Of a DNA stretch of 64,000 bases, positions 51,991 to 64,000 are shown one piece after another. The notes below the pieces were generated by a model. That model was not told the DNA's origin. It ran no database searches and was given only the letters and a program-made list of their open reading frames with translations. Position numbers and translations under genes: made by a program. Each line of letters starts with the position of its first letter. Positions within the stretch are counted from its first letter, which is position 1. Source of the stretch: Crotophaga sulcirostris (taxonomy: Eukaryota; Chordata; Aves; Cuculiformes; Crotophagidae); assembly GCA_013397455.1 (NCBI GenBank), contig VYZB01000212.1:386760-450759 (forward strand), written 5' to 3'.

Positions 51991-54900
51991 GTTCATTATG
52001 TATTACATAGAATTATTACCCAATTTAAAACTTTTGTCTATGTCAGTATTTGTCCGTGTAGTCACAACTTAAAAGTCAACATTTAGTTCTGAATTATGTG
52101 TAACACCACAGAGCACCACCTCCCTAAAGTCAGAATCGGAAACAACAATAATGTATCAGGACACTAGAGTGTGGTAACTGGCAGCAAACACTGAAGCATG
52201 AACAGTGGCACCTGTCCCTTTTTACCTGGCAATATGGAGGGCATAAGAGAGAAAAGCTGTACAGATTCATTTGGCACCACAGACTACCTAGGCGACATGT
52301 GTTGCAAGACCTCATGGAACTGAGATGGCAGCCAATGGAAAACAACTGCCAACACCCACCAGCCCCACATGCCCTCTTCACAGCAGGAAGAAGAGTGATA
52401 CAAGAAAAATGACACGGGATATTATTATTATCATCATCGTCATCAAACATGACATGTGGACCCAAGCTGTATGGACTGCTACACATGAGGAAAACCTAAC
52501 TTTTTAGGATGTTAGGACTCTCCGACCACACGTCTAATTATACACAACATATGAACATTAAATTACAGCAACCACATAAAATACCATCAGTGGAATCCCC
52601 ATTCAGTATAACTGTTCCTTTTGTGAGATGTTAAAGCTTTGTTTTACACAGCAAATGCCTATCAGATTTTGCCAGATTTTTCCATGCTGACTTTCAGGCT
52701 GGAAGCATGAGGTAACAGGGATTGTTGCAGTTCATGGATTCTGGTACCATTGAATGGGTCACGCAGGGTAAGAATTTCCATTTAGGATTATGATCAGAGA
52801 GGATCCACCACAGGATAAATGTTCAGATCAACTGTTTTGACTCAGGCTGTCAGGTCCAAACACACATGCAGTCTCACCTAAGTGAAGCCACACACCATTA
52901 GGAAGGATATGCTAATGCAGAAAGGGCTGTCTTGTCGTTAGAAGCAGCAGACTGTGGCTCCTCACGTACCAGTGCTCACACTGCACTATCTGTGCATCCA
53001 ACTGTTCATGCAGTGCTTTTGTTTCTGGACTGACTTCAGAATGTACGGGGATATTGTCAGTTTTGCAGACAGCAAACTGAGTCAAAGGAGGTAAAACAAC
53101 ATGCTTGAGTTGACACTGCCTGCCAGATTCAGCTCCCAGGCCTCATGATTTTCAGTTTCCTACTGAATCACCAGAACACTTTAGGTCTCCAAGTGAGTGC
53201 TTCTCCTCACCTGCATGTGTTGCCTGGGGCTTATACAGCACGCAAGGGACTGCACCGTGGGCTCCAGGTGACTGTGATGGATCTGCCTGCAGGCACGCTT
53301 TGGGTCTCATGGAGACTGCATAACGTCCTTGTGACAGGACACTGCCCTGTAACATAGGACTTGTAGCTAAACTTCATTGTCTTGAAAGTGCTTTAGAAAC
53401 GTGAACATGCCCTTGTTCACTCAAAAACACCTTTGAGTAAAGTATAACTGCTTCTACCTTACAGACATAGAACTGAGACAGACCCATTCAATACCTCTTT
53501 GAACACTCTAACTTGCAGGAATAACCAGAAAAGATGGCTGCTTTGCCAACTCAACTGTTTTTATACTGACTAATAAATGATTTTTTCTTAGCAGCTCCTC
53601 CCATCTTCTCTATCCTATCAGCTTCTCTTTTTGTATTTTATTTGTAAATTCCTTAGGGCAGGTGTCTGTCCCTGCTCTGTGTTCATACAATACCTCATGA
53701 AATGAAACCCTGGTCACTCACAAATACACTTAGATGTTGTTGATACATAAATAATAAATCATAGCAATTTCCTGGTTATACAGCATCTCCACATGACAAT
53801 TTAACCTCAGATTCCATTTTTGCTTAAATAGCCAACATGTGTTAAATCTCAGTTAGAGTTTTAATCTGTCAATGGAATAAAATAACTATTGCATGTAATT
53901 TAAATATCTGTATTTCCCATAACTAGTTATATATTTCTCAAGTATTTGTAAGATTTCTGAAGCATATTGGTATTGCACCAATACACCAATAGGCACAGTA
54001 GTGTGACAGGTTCTTCCCCTTATTTTACTTGGATGTAATTTATTTTGTTACGATGATATAAAACCATTACAGTAATATTTGTTCCTTCAAGAAGCAAATT
54101 GAAGAGTATTTTCACTCATTCCAACATCTGGTAGGGAGACTTTATTAAGCAACTAGTCAAACTAAAGTGTTTCTGAAGATGCCTTCAACAGGTACACATT
54201 ATTTGCAAGTGACAGTACTACACTCATTCAAAAATATCCATACGTTCTTAAAAATAACCTCTCTTTAACACCTTCTTCTTTGCTTAAAATGCACTTATTC
54301 TCTTCCTTCTACATATGAATAACTGGAAGTTATTTGAGGAAGTGTAGAAAGTTTACAAGCAAAGAGACTACACTGCTTTACATCAAAGAATCTCTTAAAT
54401 TTTAATCACCTCATGAAAAATTGAGTAAGTTAGGGAAACAGTTTGGTGGATGTCACTGCTGAACCCACAATCAGCACAAGTCAAGCAAAGAAGACAGCGT
54501 CACATATTTTGCTCTCAGAAAATACCACAGCAAAATAAAACTTCTAAAGCTTCTAGGTTTTGTACAAAGCATTCCTATCTTTTATCAGAAAACAACTGGC
54601 TTTCAGACACGTTATCTTTTTTTAAAAAAAAAGTATCTCATTCCCCCTGCCCCCCCCCCCTTACTAAAGTATCTGTGTTGGAACATAAGACAGGCCAAGC
54701 CAGAAAATTTTCACTAGGTTCATTTCCAGCACTGTATCAGAATGTAGCCTTGTAATTGCTTAGAAATTAAAAAAAGTGAAGAGTGTAAAATTGTCCAATT
54801 AAGTCTTATCTTCAGACTGTAAGTACATGCAACTGCAGACTTCCTAGCACTTTCACAGTTATTTATGCAATACAGAAATACTAAAATGGCTTTAAACTGC

Positions 54901-57900
54901 ATTTTGGAAGGAGCAACAGCAAATCTTCCTCTGGCTCTCTGCCAGGCCTGTGTATTCAGCAGTTTGCTGCTGTTCTGTCACAGTATCTCACCAGCTGAAG
55001 TCATGCACTTATTTCCTGCTCTGGAGTGATCAAAGCTTTTCCAGCTAAGAACATTATAATTGCCAATTTCAAAGGTTTTTAGGAAGTTGCTTCATAGATT
55101 TAAAATCATTAGCAAGAGCCTTAGTGCACATCTAGTGAGTTATATCTTCTAAGTGTTACACAAGTGTTAATTAATTATAGGTTTGACTAAGCCTTTAAGG
55201 TTTTGGTTGTATTGGGATCAGTGTAATATGCTCCACCTCAGCTGAAAACCTTGGAGATACGGGGCTTTAGGGAGCCTTAGTGACTCACGGGGGGAATGAG
55301 TCTGTTGTTTCTATGCCATCTAAAGCAGCTGATTTGCTACAAAAAGGAGCACATGCTGTATTTTCTTCCAGGACACTGCAGCTGTTGCTCACTCTGTTGC
55401 CATACCTGCCTGCGGCAGAAAATCTCCTGCTATTCCAACAGGGGCAATGCAAATGCATACATTTCCTACACAGACTAATGATACAGCTACACAGTTTTAT
55501 TTTCTGACAGACGTACAACACAATTTCATGTCTAACTGGTCCAGTTTCTGCTATATAAAAGAACAGGAACCGGTCCAAGACTGTAAGACGCACAGACTTT
55601 CTGGATCCGGAGTAAGCAAGAAGCTATTCAGAGATGCCCAGAAGACCTAGATAAGCATCAGACCGACCCATTCAGGAGATATAGTAGCATTCTTTAGCAG
55701 ATTTCAAAACGACAGGAGACAACAGAAATCCTGAGTTTTTTTACATTGGATAGCAGCTAGATAAAAGACAGAAATAATCAAACTGACAGGGACTGGAAGC
55801 TCGTATCTCACTCTTTTCACTGAGAGACATACATAACCCAGCATGGTCCAACTGCTGACCCAAGGCTTTAATCCAGCCTACAGGACATATTTTCTGGCCT
55901 GCCTCCTATCTCCCCTTGCAGAACGGCCCTTCCAGCAGTACAGGCTGCCTCTGCAGCCAAATGCCTTCAACCACATTTGCATCCATTCCAGCACAGAGAT
56001 GTCCTCTTGCAGCCACAGAGAGACAGTGATGTGGGAGGATGTGGCCTGGGGGGAGATGCAGGGAAGCCACAGCAGAAGCAGGAGCCCAGGGATGTGCTGC
56101 TTGCAGATGGCAGCAGCTGCTGCTTTTGGGGCAGGGCAGGCAGGGCACAGTGAAGAAAAGAGGCAGTGAAGAAAGGAGGGTGAAAATCTAGTTTGGCACC
56201 TAGAAATGCTGCATTGGACAACCTTATCTCACACATTAAACTCGATAATTAGGTATTATCTTTCAAACTTCTCTACCATTCCCATCTTCAGCCTGGGTAC
56301 AGGTCATCACTGTTGCCCATCCACAACTGCCGTGCTCTATCATCCTGTGGATAGTACTGCTCTCCACAGCTGTGGTTCAAACCCCCTTACACGAGAAAGG
56401 TTTAGGATTGCCATCTCCTCTTTCTTTGGCAAATGTTGTACTATTAGATAATTATGAGAAGTCTCCAGTATCAACATCTTATAGCTGTTTTAGTACCAGT
56501 TAAGATCAACAGTTCTTAATTCCAAGATGCGTTTTGTTGAGTCTATCTATCAAAACAATACGTTTCAGCATAGTTATTCCCAGTATGCAGTCCTAAGAAG
56601 CACTTCCCAGTTTGTTACTTTTTTATACTTTCTTACCTACAGGGATCTTTATTTTACCAGCCAGGCTTGCAGCTCCCAGCACTGCACAGGCTGGCTGCTG
56701 GGAATCCCAGCTCAGGTGCCTGTAACTCTCGTGCTCCACACACTAGAAGCAGGATGCCCAACTCAGCATTGTGAGTTCCACTGCAAGGTGACTAAATCTC
56801 TTCTTTGATTTAACCTACCCCGAGTGGGTCAAATTTCTTGATGCTTTCAAGTGAACAACACATTTTGGTGGACCAGGGTTTCATACATTTAGAAAAACTT
56901 TTGCACATCCACGGAATTCTTTAACTAACAAACCAAGCCCCTCAATAATTACAGTTGTTCCATCAAAACCTGAATAAAGTTTTATTAAAATGCAATGTTT
57001 ACAACTGTAATAGAATGTGTAGATCATATTAGAAAAACCTGATTTGAATTAATCAATTAATCAATTGATATTACTGTATTCACCAAAAAAAAAGACTACA
57101 GTTCCTAGTTGCTCCAGATACATTTTCTTCTGTTTCACTCAACTGCATGCGACCTGAAACTACCCATTATGCATCACTGCCTTATTAGCTTCACCTGATT
57201 TAACTGAACTTGTCTTCTTCCATTCAGGAGGGCAATAAGGGTATTTTTAATCTGCTCTAAATTGCATTTGCAATTTGTTTTAATATGATGAATTTCTTTT
57301 CCTACTGTAAACACTTAAATTGTTGCAAATGCTAATCAGATCATTTAAGATGTTGATGTATTCCTAATGAACAGTATGTATCTGTTCCTGTTGTCATCTT
57401 TCCCTACAGGAGTACAGCCACTATATAGACAAATCTTTAACAGATTTTGAGTCACAGTCTTATCACCTCACTCAAAAAGGTTGGAATTTGTCATATAAAC
57501 AGTGAAGACTACTGACGCATTGAAACATATTTTCTCTGCTGATTCACACATTAGAAATCCCACAGCTGGTAGCACAAACCAGAAGAAACTGAAAATACTC
57601 ACATTAAAGGATAGTTTTTTGAATGGATGCATTTTTCACTAATGGTTTAAAAGAACAGTTGCTAGTCTAAGTATTCCTGAATGAATTCTGTTGAATGCAA
57701 TACTGACTTGACTTCTGCGGAAATATATATATGCTAAACACATCTTTCCTCTTTCATCCAAAGATCCCAAAACCTAAACCTTTGACTAAGTGATTAGACA
57801 ACAGTGTAGAAACTAAAACTCACAGAGAAAAAGAAAATAAGGATTTTACTTTTTTTACCCACTGCTTGGTTAGTTTTAATACATATTATATTAATTTATG

Positions 57901-58979
57901 TGTTTGGGTTTTTTTTACCATACAGATAAAGCAGTGAGCAGAACATGGACCCCTTTTTTCTTCATCCCAGATAAAGAAGTGGAGACAGTTAGTGCTAATA
58001 CAAAATACGGGAAGAAATAGCGAAGAGGAATTAGATCAAATTAGTAGGAAATGCACATTTAAAAGAAGGCAGAAACCCATCAAGGAGGACTGGTACAAAG
58101 TTGCAGGAGCAATTTTACATTAGTAGACTAACACCTTTTGGAGAAACTGCATGTGATGAGGTGAGAGTTCCCAGGGCTGTTGAGGAGGCCAAATCGTTCA
58201 TACGAGAATATGAGAGGAGGACAAGGAGAGGATTAAACAGAAATGGCTGGATAAGCCTGGGAATACTCTCAGAATTCAGCCAGTGTTAACTTTGACACTG
58301 AAATACAATGAATTGACATTTCCTGTGGTCTTTTCATGTGAGAACATGAGAGCACTGCCAGTTCTCTAAGATCTTCTAATTGCTAGCATTTTAGTTAAGC
58401 CACTAGCTCTTGAAGTCATACAATGACGTGAGTTTTCAAATATTTTCTTTAAAGCAGGTTTCTTACCTCGTGCCTGTACAAGTAATCTTATATAGCAAAC
58501 GGTTAACAAACTCAAAATACAATTGTATAATCCAAATGTACATTTTTTTTAAGTCTTCTGACTTTATAGTAGACTTCCTTGTTTTTTCAGGGTAGATTTA
58601 TGATGCTTTACTACTCAGTGCAGTTGGAAATGCTGAGTGGTAGTAGAGATGCTAAGCGACCACTCACTCCCCAGTACTTCAGCTTACTATTAAACTATCA
58701 GTTTGATGTGAGGAATGACTGGTTCACATTGTTTGGAATTACTGGTTTATGTTGTTCCAGTGGTGGGCAGCTGTGTGGCCCAGCCAGGTGCACACTGCTC
58801 AGTTTTCCTGTGAGTCACAGTTAAAAATGTACTGCGGTACTTACTGACAGGGACTCCTAGATCATTGATGGGTTTCTCTCCTATTGCAGGAGCCACATGA
58901 TTTGGCAAAACACAACGTAGTCTAATCTTTAAAAATAAAAAGAGGTTGGTTTTTTGCTTCTACTACTATCATTGGAAAG
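51991..58979. other. Intron 1, single-copy, no gene seen
   Basis: No exon or transposon recognised. Simple features are an ATT/ATC run at about 52420-52445, an 11-base C run at 54650-54660, a GC-richer patch at about 55850-56170 and a TAATCAAT-type tandem word at 57048-57070. The frame 58101-58289 looks protein-like at first sight (charged, with RVPRAVEEAK), but matches no family I know and has stops just upstream. Confidence 0.5.
54650..54660. repeat. 11-base poly-C run
   Basis: Eleven C bases follow TTCCCCCTG. About 30 bases to the left lies a T run joined to an A run (TTTTTTTAAAAAAAAA). Such runs are prone to length errors in sequencing and replication. Confidence 0.9.
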
Positions 58980-59145
58980 ACTTTCCAAAATCCCATTGCC
59001 GTAATGGCTAAGAACCTTCTAATTTTCATCCTAAATTTGCACATTGCCAGATTATCTACATTCGGTTTTGTGCCAGCACTATCCTAAAACTTAAATAGCT
59101 CTCCTGGATCTTTTTCTCCTTTACGCTCATCCAGGATTTATTCAT
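58980..59145 (-). mobile_element. Ancient CR1/L3-like LINE piece
   Basis: AAGAACCTTCTAATTTTCATCC, CTAAATTTGCACATTGCCAG, TTTTGTGCCAGCACTATCC and CTTAAATAGCTCTCCTGG match, in order, a diverged CR1-like 3' region common in turtles, crocodilians and birds, as I recall it. The strand is inferred from that order. No 3' tail or coding frame remains, and the boundaries are approximate. Confidence 0.75.
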
Positions 59146-60360
59146 GCATAGTTCTGCCAATATGAGCCAGAAGTAGCTCTGCTGTGACTTGTGTATCTAC
59201 AATGATACATGGGTTTTTTAACACCAACCTCAGGTGTGTTAAAAAAAAACCATGAATCAAACCGAACACAACTAAAAAAAAAAAAAAACATGAAACAAAC
59301 GAAGAGAACCTGATTCCTTGGGATTTTTTCTGCAATGTGGCAAGACACATGAAATGCAAAACTACTTTTCAAAAATCAAAGATTGCAAAGAAAGAGAACT
59401 ACAAGCCACAAAGGACTCACCCCAAACTCTCTGCAGATGATGAGGACATGGGTTGTGTGGCAAGTGCACCATGAAATGGAAAATGTCCCACACACCAAAG
59501 AGTAGTGCTCCAGGGGGCTGGTAGAAAGCTCCTCAGCCTCCTTGGAAGTACCAGCCTGCCAAATTTGTTAAATATCACAGTCCTACATATCTATCAGCAT
59601 AAGAATTACAGAAGGAAATTATAGAAACAACTGATAAACACGTGGAAAAAAAATGATTTTTCCAAATGGTTAGAAATGGACACAACACAATTGGTCAGTT
59701 GGGGATGGAGCTAGAAGACAAGCTGCCTGGAGTAATATTAGGTCACATTTATAAAGCCAGCTGTTACTCCGATCATTAGTTTTTCAGTCTAAGCAAGCAG
59801 ATGTTTATCTTTTTGGGAACTTCTGTTGAAATCATGGAGTTCAGCATTTAAAGCAATTGAAGATTCAAGTCTTTTTTTAAACACTGATTTTAAAGGCTTA
59901 ATTTTTTCTCAAACTACTTAGTCTTTCAGAAAGCTTTCAGTATCTTCAATATAAGCTGCCTCTGCATAACACTAAATTTTTTTTCCTAAGGCTTTGACAG
60001 CTTTGAAATATAGCATTATATTTGGAAAAGTGTATTTTGAAGAATTATGATGCAAACGAGACTAAATCTCAATGAAGCCACTAAATCCTTCCATTTACTT
60101 TAGAAAAAAATTAATTTGTCTGGGTAGCTTATAAAAAAACCCAAAAAATCTGTCTCAATTAAAGAACATGTCATGATTTCCAAGGTAATTTTAAACGAGG
60201 CAGGAATTCTTTGTCAAATTCTGTTAGGGCATTTACAGAAATATAAGCCTTAATTTACTAAGATATATTTGATTTCATTTATTTTTCTGCAACATCCTTT
60301 ATTTACAGTATTTCAAAGATCTGTTTTGTAGCATGATTTCAATGCAAAGTACTCTAGATA
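59146..60360. other. Intron 1 between CR1 pieces
   Basis: No gene seen. An imperfect inverted repeat of GGTTTTTTAACACC and GGTGTGTTAAAAAAAAACC lies at about 59212-59251, and a 15-base A run follows at 59274-59288. The phenylalanine-rich minus-strand frames here are translations of those A runs. Confidence 0.55.
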
Positions 60361-60611
60361 CACAGTATCACAATATTACAAGGTTGGAAAGGACCTTTGA
60401 GATCATCAAGTCCAACCTATAACCCAACAGCAACACTAACACTAACACCAACTCATCATCTAAACCATGACACTCAGTGCCTCATCCAATCTCCTCTTAA
60501 ACACCTCCAGGGACGGTGACTCCACCACCTCCCTGGGCAGCGCATTCCAATGGCCAATCACCCTCTCAGTGAAGACTTTTTTCCTAATATCAAGCCTAAA
60601 CCTCCCCTGAC
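60361..60611 (-). mobile_element. CR1 LINE 3' end, relatively well preserved
   Basis: This minus-strand CR1 tail starts with CACAGTATCACAATATTACA, then AAGGTTGGAAAGGACC, GAGATCATCAAGTCCAACC, a run of AACACTAAC-type repeats, CACCACCTCCCTGGGC, CATTCCAATGGCCAATCACC and a last block ending in CCTCCCCTGAC. It is the reverse complement of the kind of sequence at 41746-42030, with the same landmarks and the same ATACTGTG-type end, so the two belong to the same subfamily. It is truncated upstream of the end of ORF2. Confidence 0.93.
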
Positions 60612-61839
60612 AAATATCAATTATTTCACCCTTTCTGATGTTATTGTTTAATCAACCCTTCACTGCTTTTACTGTTCTCCTATCTCAGGAAACAGATAAA
60701 TAAGACAGTGAAGATGTATACCTCTTTGAATGTTACCTGCTTTATATTTCAGTACATTTATATTTCCGGTACCTAGCAGAAACCTTTTGGCAATGAGGAT
60801 GACAATTCAGAGCCAAAGTACTAACAGATATACTTCTCCAGAAAACTCTTACTGAAATCTCTTGCTAGCCACGTGAGCAGTCCTAATATCTTCATAGAGA
60901 AATACAGATTCCTGAATGCTACCTGCACAGTAGGATATTTAATATTTCACCATCACATGGAGTATTTTCCAGTTAACTATAATCTCTAAGTTTGGTGAAA
61001 CATAAAGAGTTGTAGGGAAAAAAATACACTACCTAGTGAGTCTAATCTGGATGCTGCCAAAATCTAGAGAATTAAATATGTTTTTAAATATGCTTTTTAT
61101 ATGCCAAGTAGCCAAGCCATGTCTAGCCTGGTTTTTAGCTGCTGAATCTGAAGGTACAGTGTAAATTATGGATTTGGGAACATTGATTTAGACAGGAGTG
61201 CAGATGCAAGTTGGCATTTTGCTGAATCACCCACCTGTTAGGCACTAGCAGTAGGCTACAGAGCCTTGAAGTTCAGGCTCCTACACTGTCTGTAGGTGAG
61301 GCAGGCAGCCAAGGGCAATAATGAGCACCTGGCTCGCCCAAACGACATTCAGCAGCCCAGGACAGCTGATGTAAAATGCTGAATTGGTGGAAACGCATCT
61401 GAGCTCTGCCCACCTTTGGGAGGTTGGATTCTTCTGACGTGCAACTTAGAATCTGCTTTTGAGAGTAAGTATCTGCAGCTTTCGACGAAATGTGCAAAAC
61501 CTGCTCTTTTTTAGAGCACAAACCAGAGAAAAGGCAGTGGTAGTGATTTAGGCACTGAATCCAGCAAGTGGATAATCAAATACTGAGTTGGAGCAGGCAC
61601 TAAGAACTCATGTTTCCTCTCTTGCTCTATTATCCTACCAATTTAGAGTCTCGTCTCCAAAATTCTGAAGCAGAGGCTTAAAGAACAGTAAGAACAAGGC
61701 AAACTTATGTGATATGTTTGAAAATTTCCCTGCAAACTCTCCTAGGCTGTATTTCCAGCTCCAAAAATTCCTGAAAGGGACGTGACTTCCATCTGCTTTG
61801 CAACCCTGAGTAGGTTTTTCTTACAAGACCTTATCTAGT
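60612..61839. other. Intron 1, nothing recognised
   Basis: Unique AT-rich sequence between the younger CR1 tail and the ancient CR1-like piece. The minus-strand frame 61273-61521 has no motif. Confidence 0.55.
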
Positions 61840-62275
61840 ATCCTCTCAAAACATTTTTAGCTCCTAGAGCAACCTACGGCAGTTTCACAAGTCTATCCCC
61901 TGTTGCAGGATGAACTACTCTTTTATTTTATTTTTAAATCTGTCTTCTACTGCCTTTATTTGCTGTCTTCTTGCTCTTCTATTGGAAGAGTTAGTGAAGA
62001 ATCTATTCCCATCACTTGTGAGTTTAGAATGCCCTACAAAACAAACTTATAAATTGTCTTTTTTCTTGAAGGAGTCCTAGATTATTTAGTCATTCCTGAA
62101 AAAAGATACTCTGTTGCCATTCACTAACTTTTTCTGACTCTGCTGTGCCCTTTCTGAGATGAGGGGAACAAAAGTGTGCAAAATATTTAAGTGATATTTT
62201 TGCTATGAATTTATGCAGTGACATAATTATGCTATTTGTTCTTTTCCCTAGTCCATCCCTGTAATTGACCTTTTT
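61840..62275 (-). mobile_element. Ancient CR1-like LINE remnant
   Basis: About 430 bp resembling an old sauropsid CR1-like 3' region. Landmarks in order are TCTTCTTGCTCTTCTATTGG with AAGAGTTAGTGAAGAAT, AACTTATAAATTGTCTTTTT, AGGAGTCCTAGATTATTTAG, CTTTCTGAGATGAGGGGAAC, AAAGTGTGCAAAATATTTAA, and TGAATTTATGCAGTGACATA with ATTATGC. I recognise this order from turtle and crocodilian repeats. It is too decayed for a reading frame, and its ends are not sharp. Confidence 0.75.
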
Positions 62276-64000
62276 TCCTTGTTTTGGGGGTTTGTTTCTT
62301 TTTTGTTGTTGTTTGTCTGTTTGTATTAGGTTTTTTGTCTTGTTTTATTATTTTGGTCAAAACTTAATGTTTGGAAACATGAGATTTAGTTTCAAACCCC
62401 TTTACCTCAGAACAAGTCTTCCCTCTAGATTGTCTTTCTGTGACAAAGTGCTTCGGTCACTGGACCACAACACGAGAAAGTGGCACAACCATTGCCTTGT
62501 CCTTTATCTTAAACAGAAGAAGTGACAGCACTCAGATCAAGATACCTGCTGCTGTCAATTTCTATTTAGGGAAGCCTCACTTAGGGATCAGGAAAGTCAT
62601 CTAAAAGAACATTTAGGTTTGGATCCCAATTAAACTTGGGATGGAAAGAGGCACTGAGATGCACATAATAGGGTCAGGTAAGGCACATGCAGAAGTATTG
62701 TACCTGCCTGCAAGCTTCCCTGGAAGCCCCAAAAGGTACTATAGCTGAGTCAGGGACCCATTTAATTAAAATTTTGAGTCCAGGCATCTAAGTTCCACTG
62801 GCGCCCTACTTTCAGTGCTGAGCTTTCCTTATCAGATGTAGCATACTATTTTTGTCATCCATGGGACTTCTGCCAGAAAAGGATTTCTGAAATTAGCTAA
62901 TTCAAACAATAGCTCTTGAGTCTTTGATTAGTAATGCAAAATACTGATGGATGAAATATAACTACTTTCAGTGGGTTAAAGAACACATAAGTCCAAATAC
63001 AAGAAAGAAGCAGAAGACAATAGGAGCTTCTGAAGCCTGCCTTATCTGGACTAATTCACGACGCTTTTACACAGTGCTCGTTTTTCTTACAAAGTCTACT
63101 ATTTAACCTCAACCATATAGTGTCACAATACCAGCTAGTGATGCAAAGTGAGTAAAATAAACCCTCACCTCATTTATTTCCACCTGAGCCTCAAGGCTGA
63201 ACTGACTGACTTCAGCAATCTGTATTCAACAAGGAACCTGCACCATACCTCTCTGCAGAAGTACTCCCTCGCCAAAAGTTTCTCAACAACCTGATGGAGC
63301 GAAGTTTCATTTGCAAGCCCAGCCTCCTTGAAAAATTTGCTATCTTTCATTTAGTGGATTTTTTTTATTTTATACTGTAAGTCCTTTTCTTCCTGTTGAT
63401 TTATCTTTCTCATGCAGAAGACTTGACATGTATTCAAAAAGGTAACTTTTGTCTTTATGGGAAAAGAAGCTTACTGAATAGCCAAAGGATGTCTCATACA
63501 GGAAAGTCACATAAATGGTGCATGAAGCTGTGAGAATCGAGCTGTTAAATGGGAACAGGGGGCTCCGGAACTGCCACAGACTTCCAGGCCCTATGGGGAA
63601 TACTGAGAAGCATGGCACGTTTGAAGATGAATTGAAATTGTCAGCGAAAGAACAGAATCTGCTCACCCTTAAATTCCTAATTAGAGAACTCATAGTGGGC
63701 AGTGACCACTTACATGATGAGCACAGTAAATGAAGGAAATCGCCTTCCTTAAGAAATAGGCAAGTACCTAGGTTCATAAATTAACATACTGATTTATAAT
63801 CCAGATTATAATTAGAATTCTTTGAAATTATCACTGCAATTTTTTATGTATTAGTTATAGTTATTTTCTCTCCAGGAATTAACATAGAAGAGTATATTTA
63901 GAGGGGAAGTAATGCCGAATACAACTTAGAAAACTTTCCTTACACATTCTATTGAATAAACATTGCAAAGAGCAGCTTTAACTATTTTAGATGTATCCCA
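62276..64000. other. Intron 1 to the right edge, nothing recognised
   Basis: It starts with a T- and G-rich low-complexity stretch (about 62265-62355) and continues as ordinary AT-rich sequence. The minus-strand frame 63370-63777 (135 codons) and the plus-strand frame 63515-63733 cover each other, show no domain and are taken as chance. Exon 1 of PTPRZ1 is not seen. Confidence 0.5.

Larger units (their letters stand above)
29618..64000 (-). other. PTPRZ1: PTPRZ1 intron 1 (partial, runs off the right edge)
   Basis: This is the sequence upstream of the exon on the minus strand. Exon 1 of PTPRZ1 carries a 5' UTR and a short signal peptide starting MRIL in human, as I recall. I found no matching start with a donor site on this strand, and no CpG-rich promoter-like segment. 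Intron 1 therefore probably fills the rest of the window and continues beyond it. It contains several CR1 fragments and long repeat-free AT-rich stretches. Confidence 0.65.

Noticed and set aside
51635..52072. A 145-codon plus-strand frame overlapping minus-strand frames of 119 and 88 codons
   Set aside because: All three lie in a G-rich patch with few stop codons, have no known domain and no splice pattern.
58101..58289. A charged 62-codon frame that looks protein-like
   Set aside because: Stops lie directly upstream, no family is recognised and there is no clear acceptor. It could be a very old transposon piece but cannot be supported.
63370..63777. A 135-codon minus-strand frame, considered as PTPRZ1 exon 1 or an upstream gene
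   Set aside because: There is no signal peptide like that of PTPRZ1, no donor at a suitable place, and no CpG-rich promoter nearby.
1..64000. CRISPR arrays, operons, tRNA or rRNA genes, endogenous viral elements
   Set aside because: No regularly spaced repeats, cloverleaf genes, rRNA-like sequence, LTR pairs or viral protein motifs were seen. The only transposon family recognised is CR1.

Overview
This is 64 kb of AT-rich vertebrate nuclear DNA, most probably from a bird. All the interspersed repeats I recognise are CR1-type LINE fragments, truncated at the 5' end and present at low density. I see no Alu- or B-type SINEs, no LTR pairs and no DNA transposons. Nothing suggests a prokaryotic or viral source, and no reading frame has the length or composition of an ordinary uninterrupted gene.

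The anchor is one 66-bp exon on the minus strand (29552-29617). It has consensus AG and GTAAG splice sites and encodes the start of the mature extracellular part of PTPRZ1, receptor-type tyrosine phosphatase zeta (phosphacan), just before its carbonic-anhydrase-like domain. Everything to the right (29618-64000) is then read as intron 1, and everything to the left (1-29551) as intron 2. I found neither exon 1 (5' UTR and signal peptide) nor exon 3 (N-terminal part of the carbonic-anhydrase-like domain), so both introns probably run past the window edges. The other open frames are chance frames or remains of CR1 reverse transcriptase.

Layout. Intron 2 holds a decayed CR1 at 11561-12185 that still shows the reverse-transcriptase FADD box, a candidate conserved/regulatory block at 13540-14320, an ancient CR1 at about 16935-17830, a short CR1 end at about 24648-24705 and another CR1 at about 26545-27040. 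Intron 1 holds a candidate regulatory block at 41100-41480, a younger CR1 3' end at 41746-42030 (+), a short CR1 end at 49091-49158, another quiet AT-rich candidate block at 49650-50170, an ancient CR1 piece at 58980-59145, a younger CR1 3' end at 60361-60611 (-) of the same subfamily as 41746-42030, and an ancient CR1-like piece at 61840-62275. Between them lie ordinary single-copy AT-rich intron, a few homopolymer and pyrimidine tracts, short tandem duplications and small hairpins.

I did not find a new multi-gene system. The points most worth a second look are the frame-neutral (phase 1/phase 1) exon between two very long introns, the candidate intronic enhancers (one with a facing pair of SOX-like half sites), and the inverted pair of related CR1 tails within intron 1.
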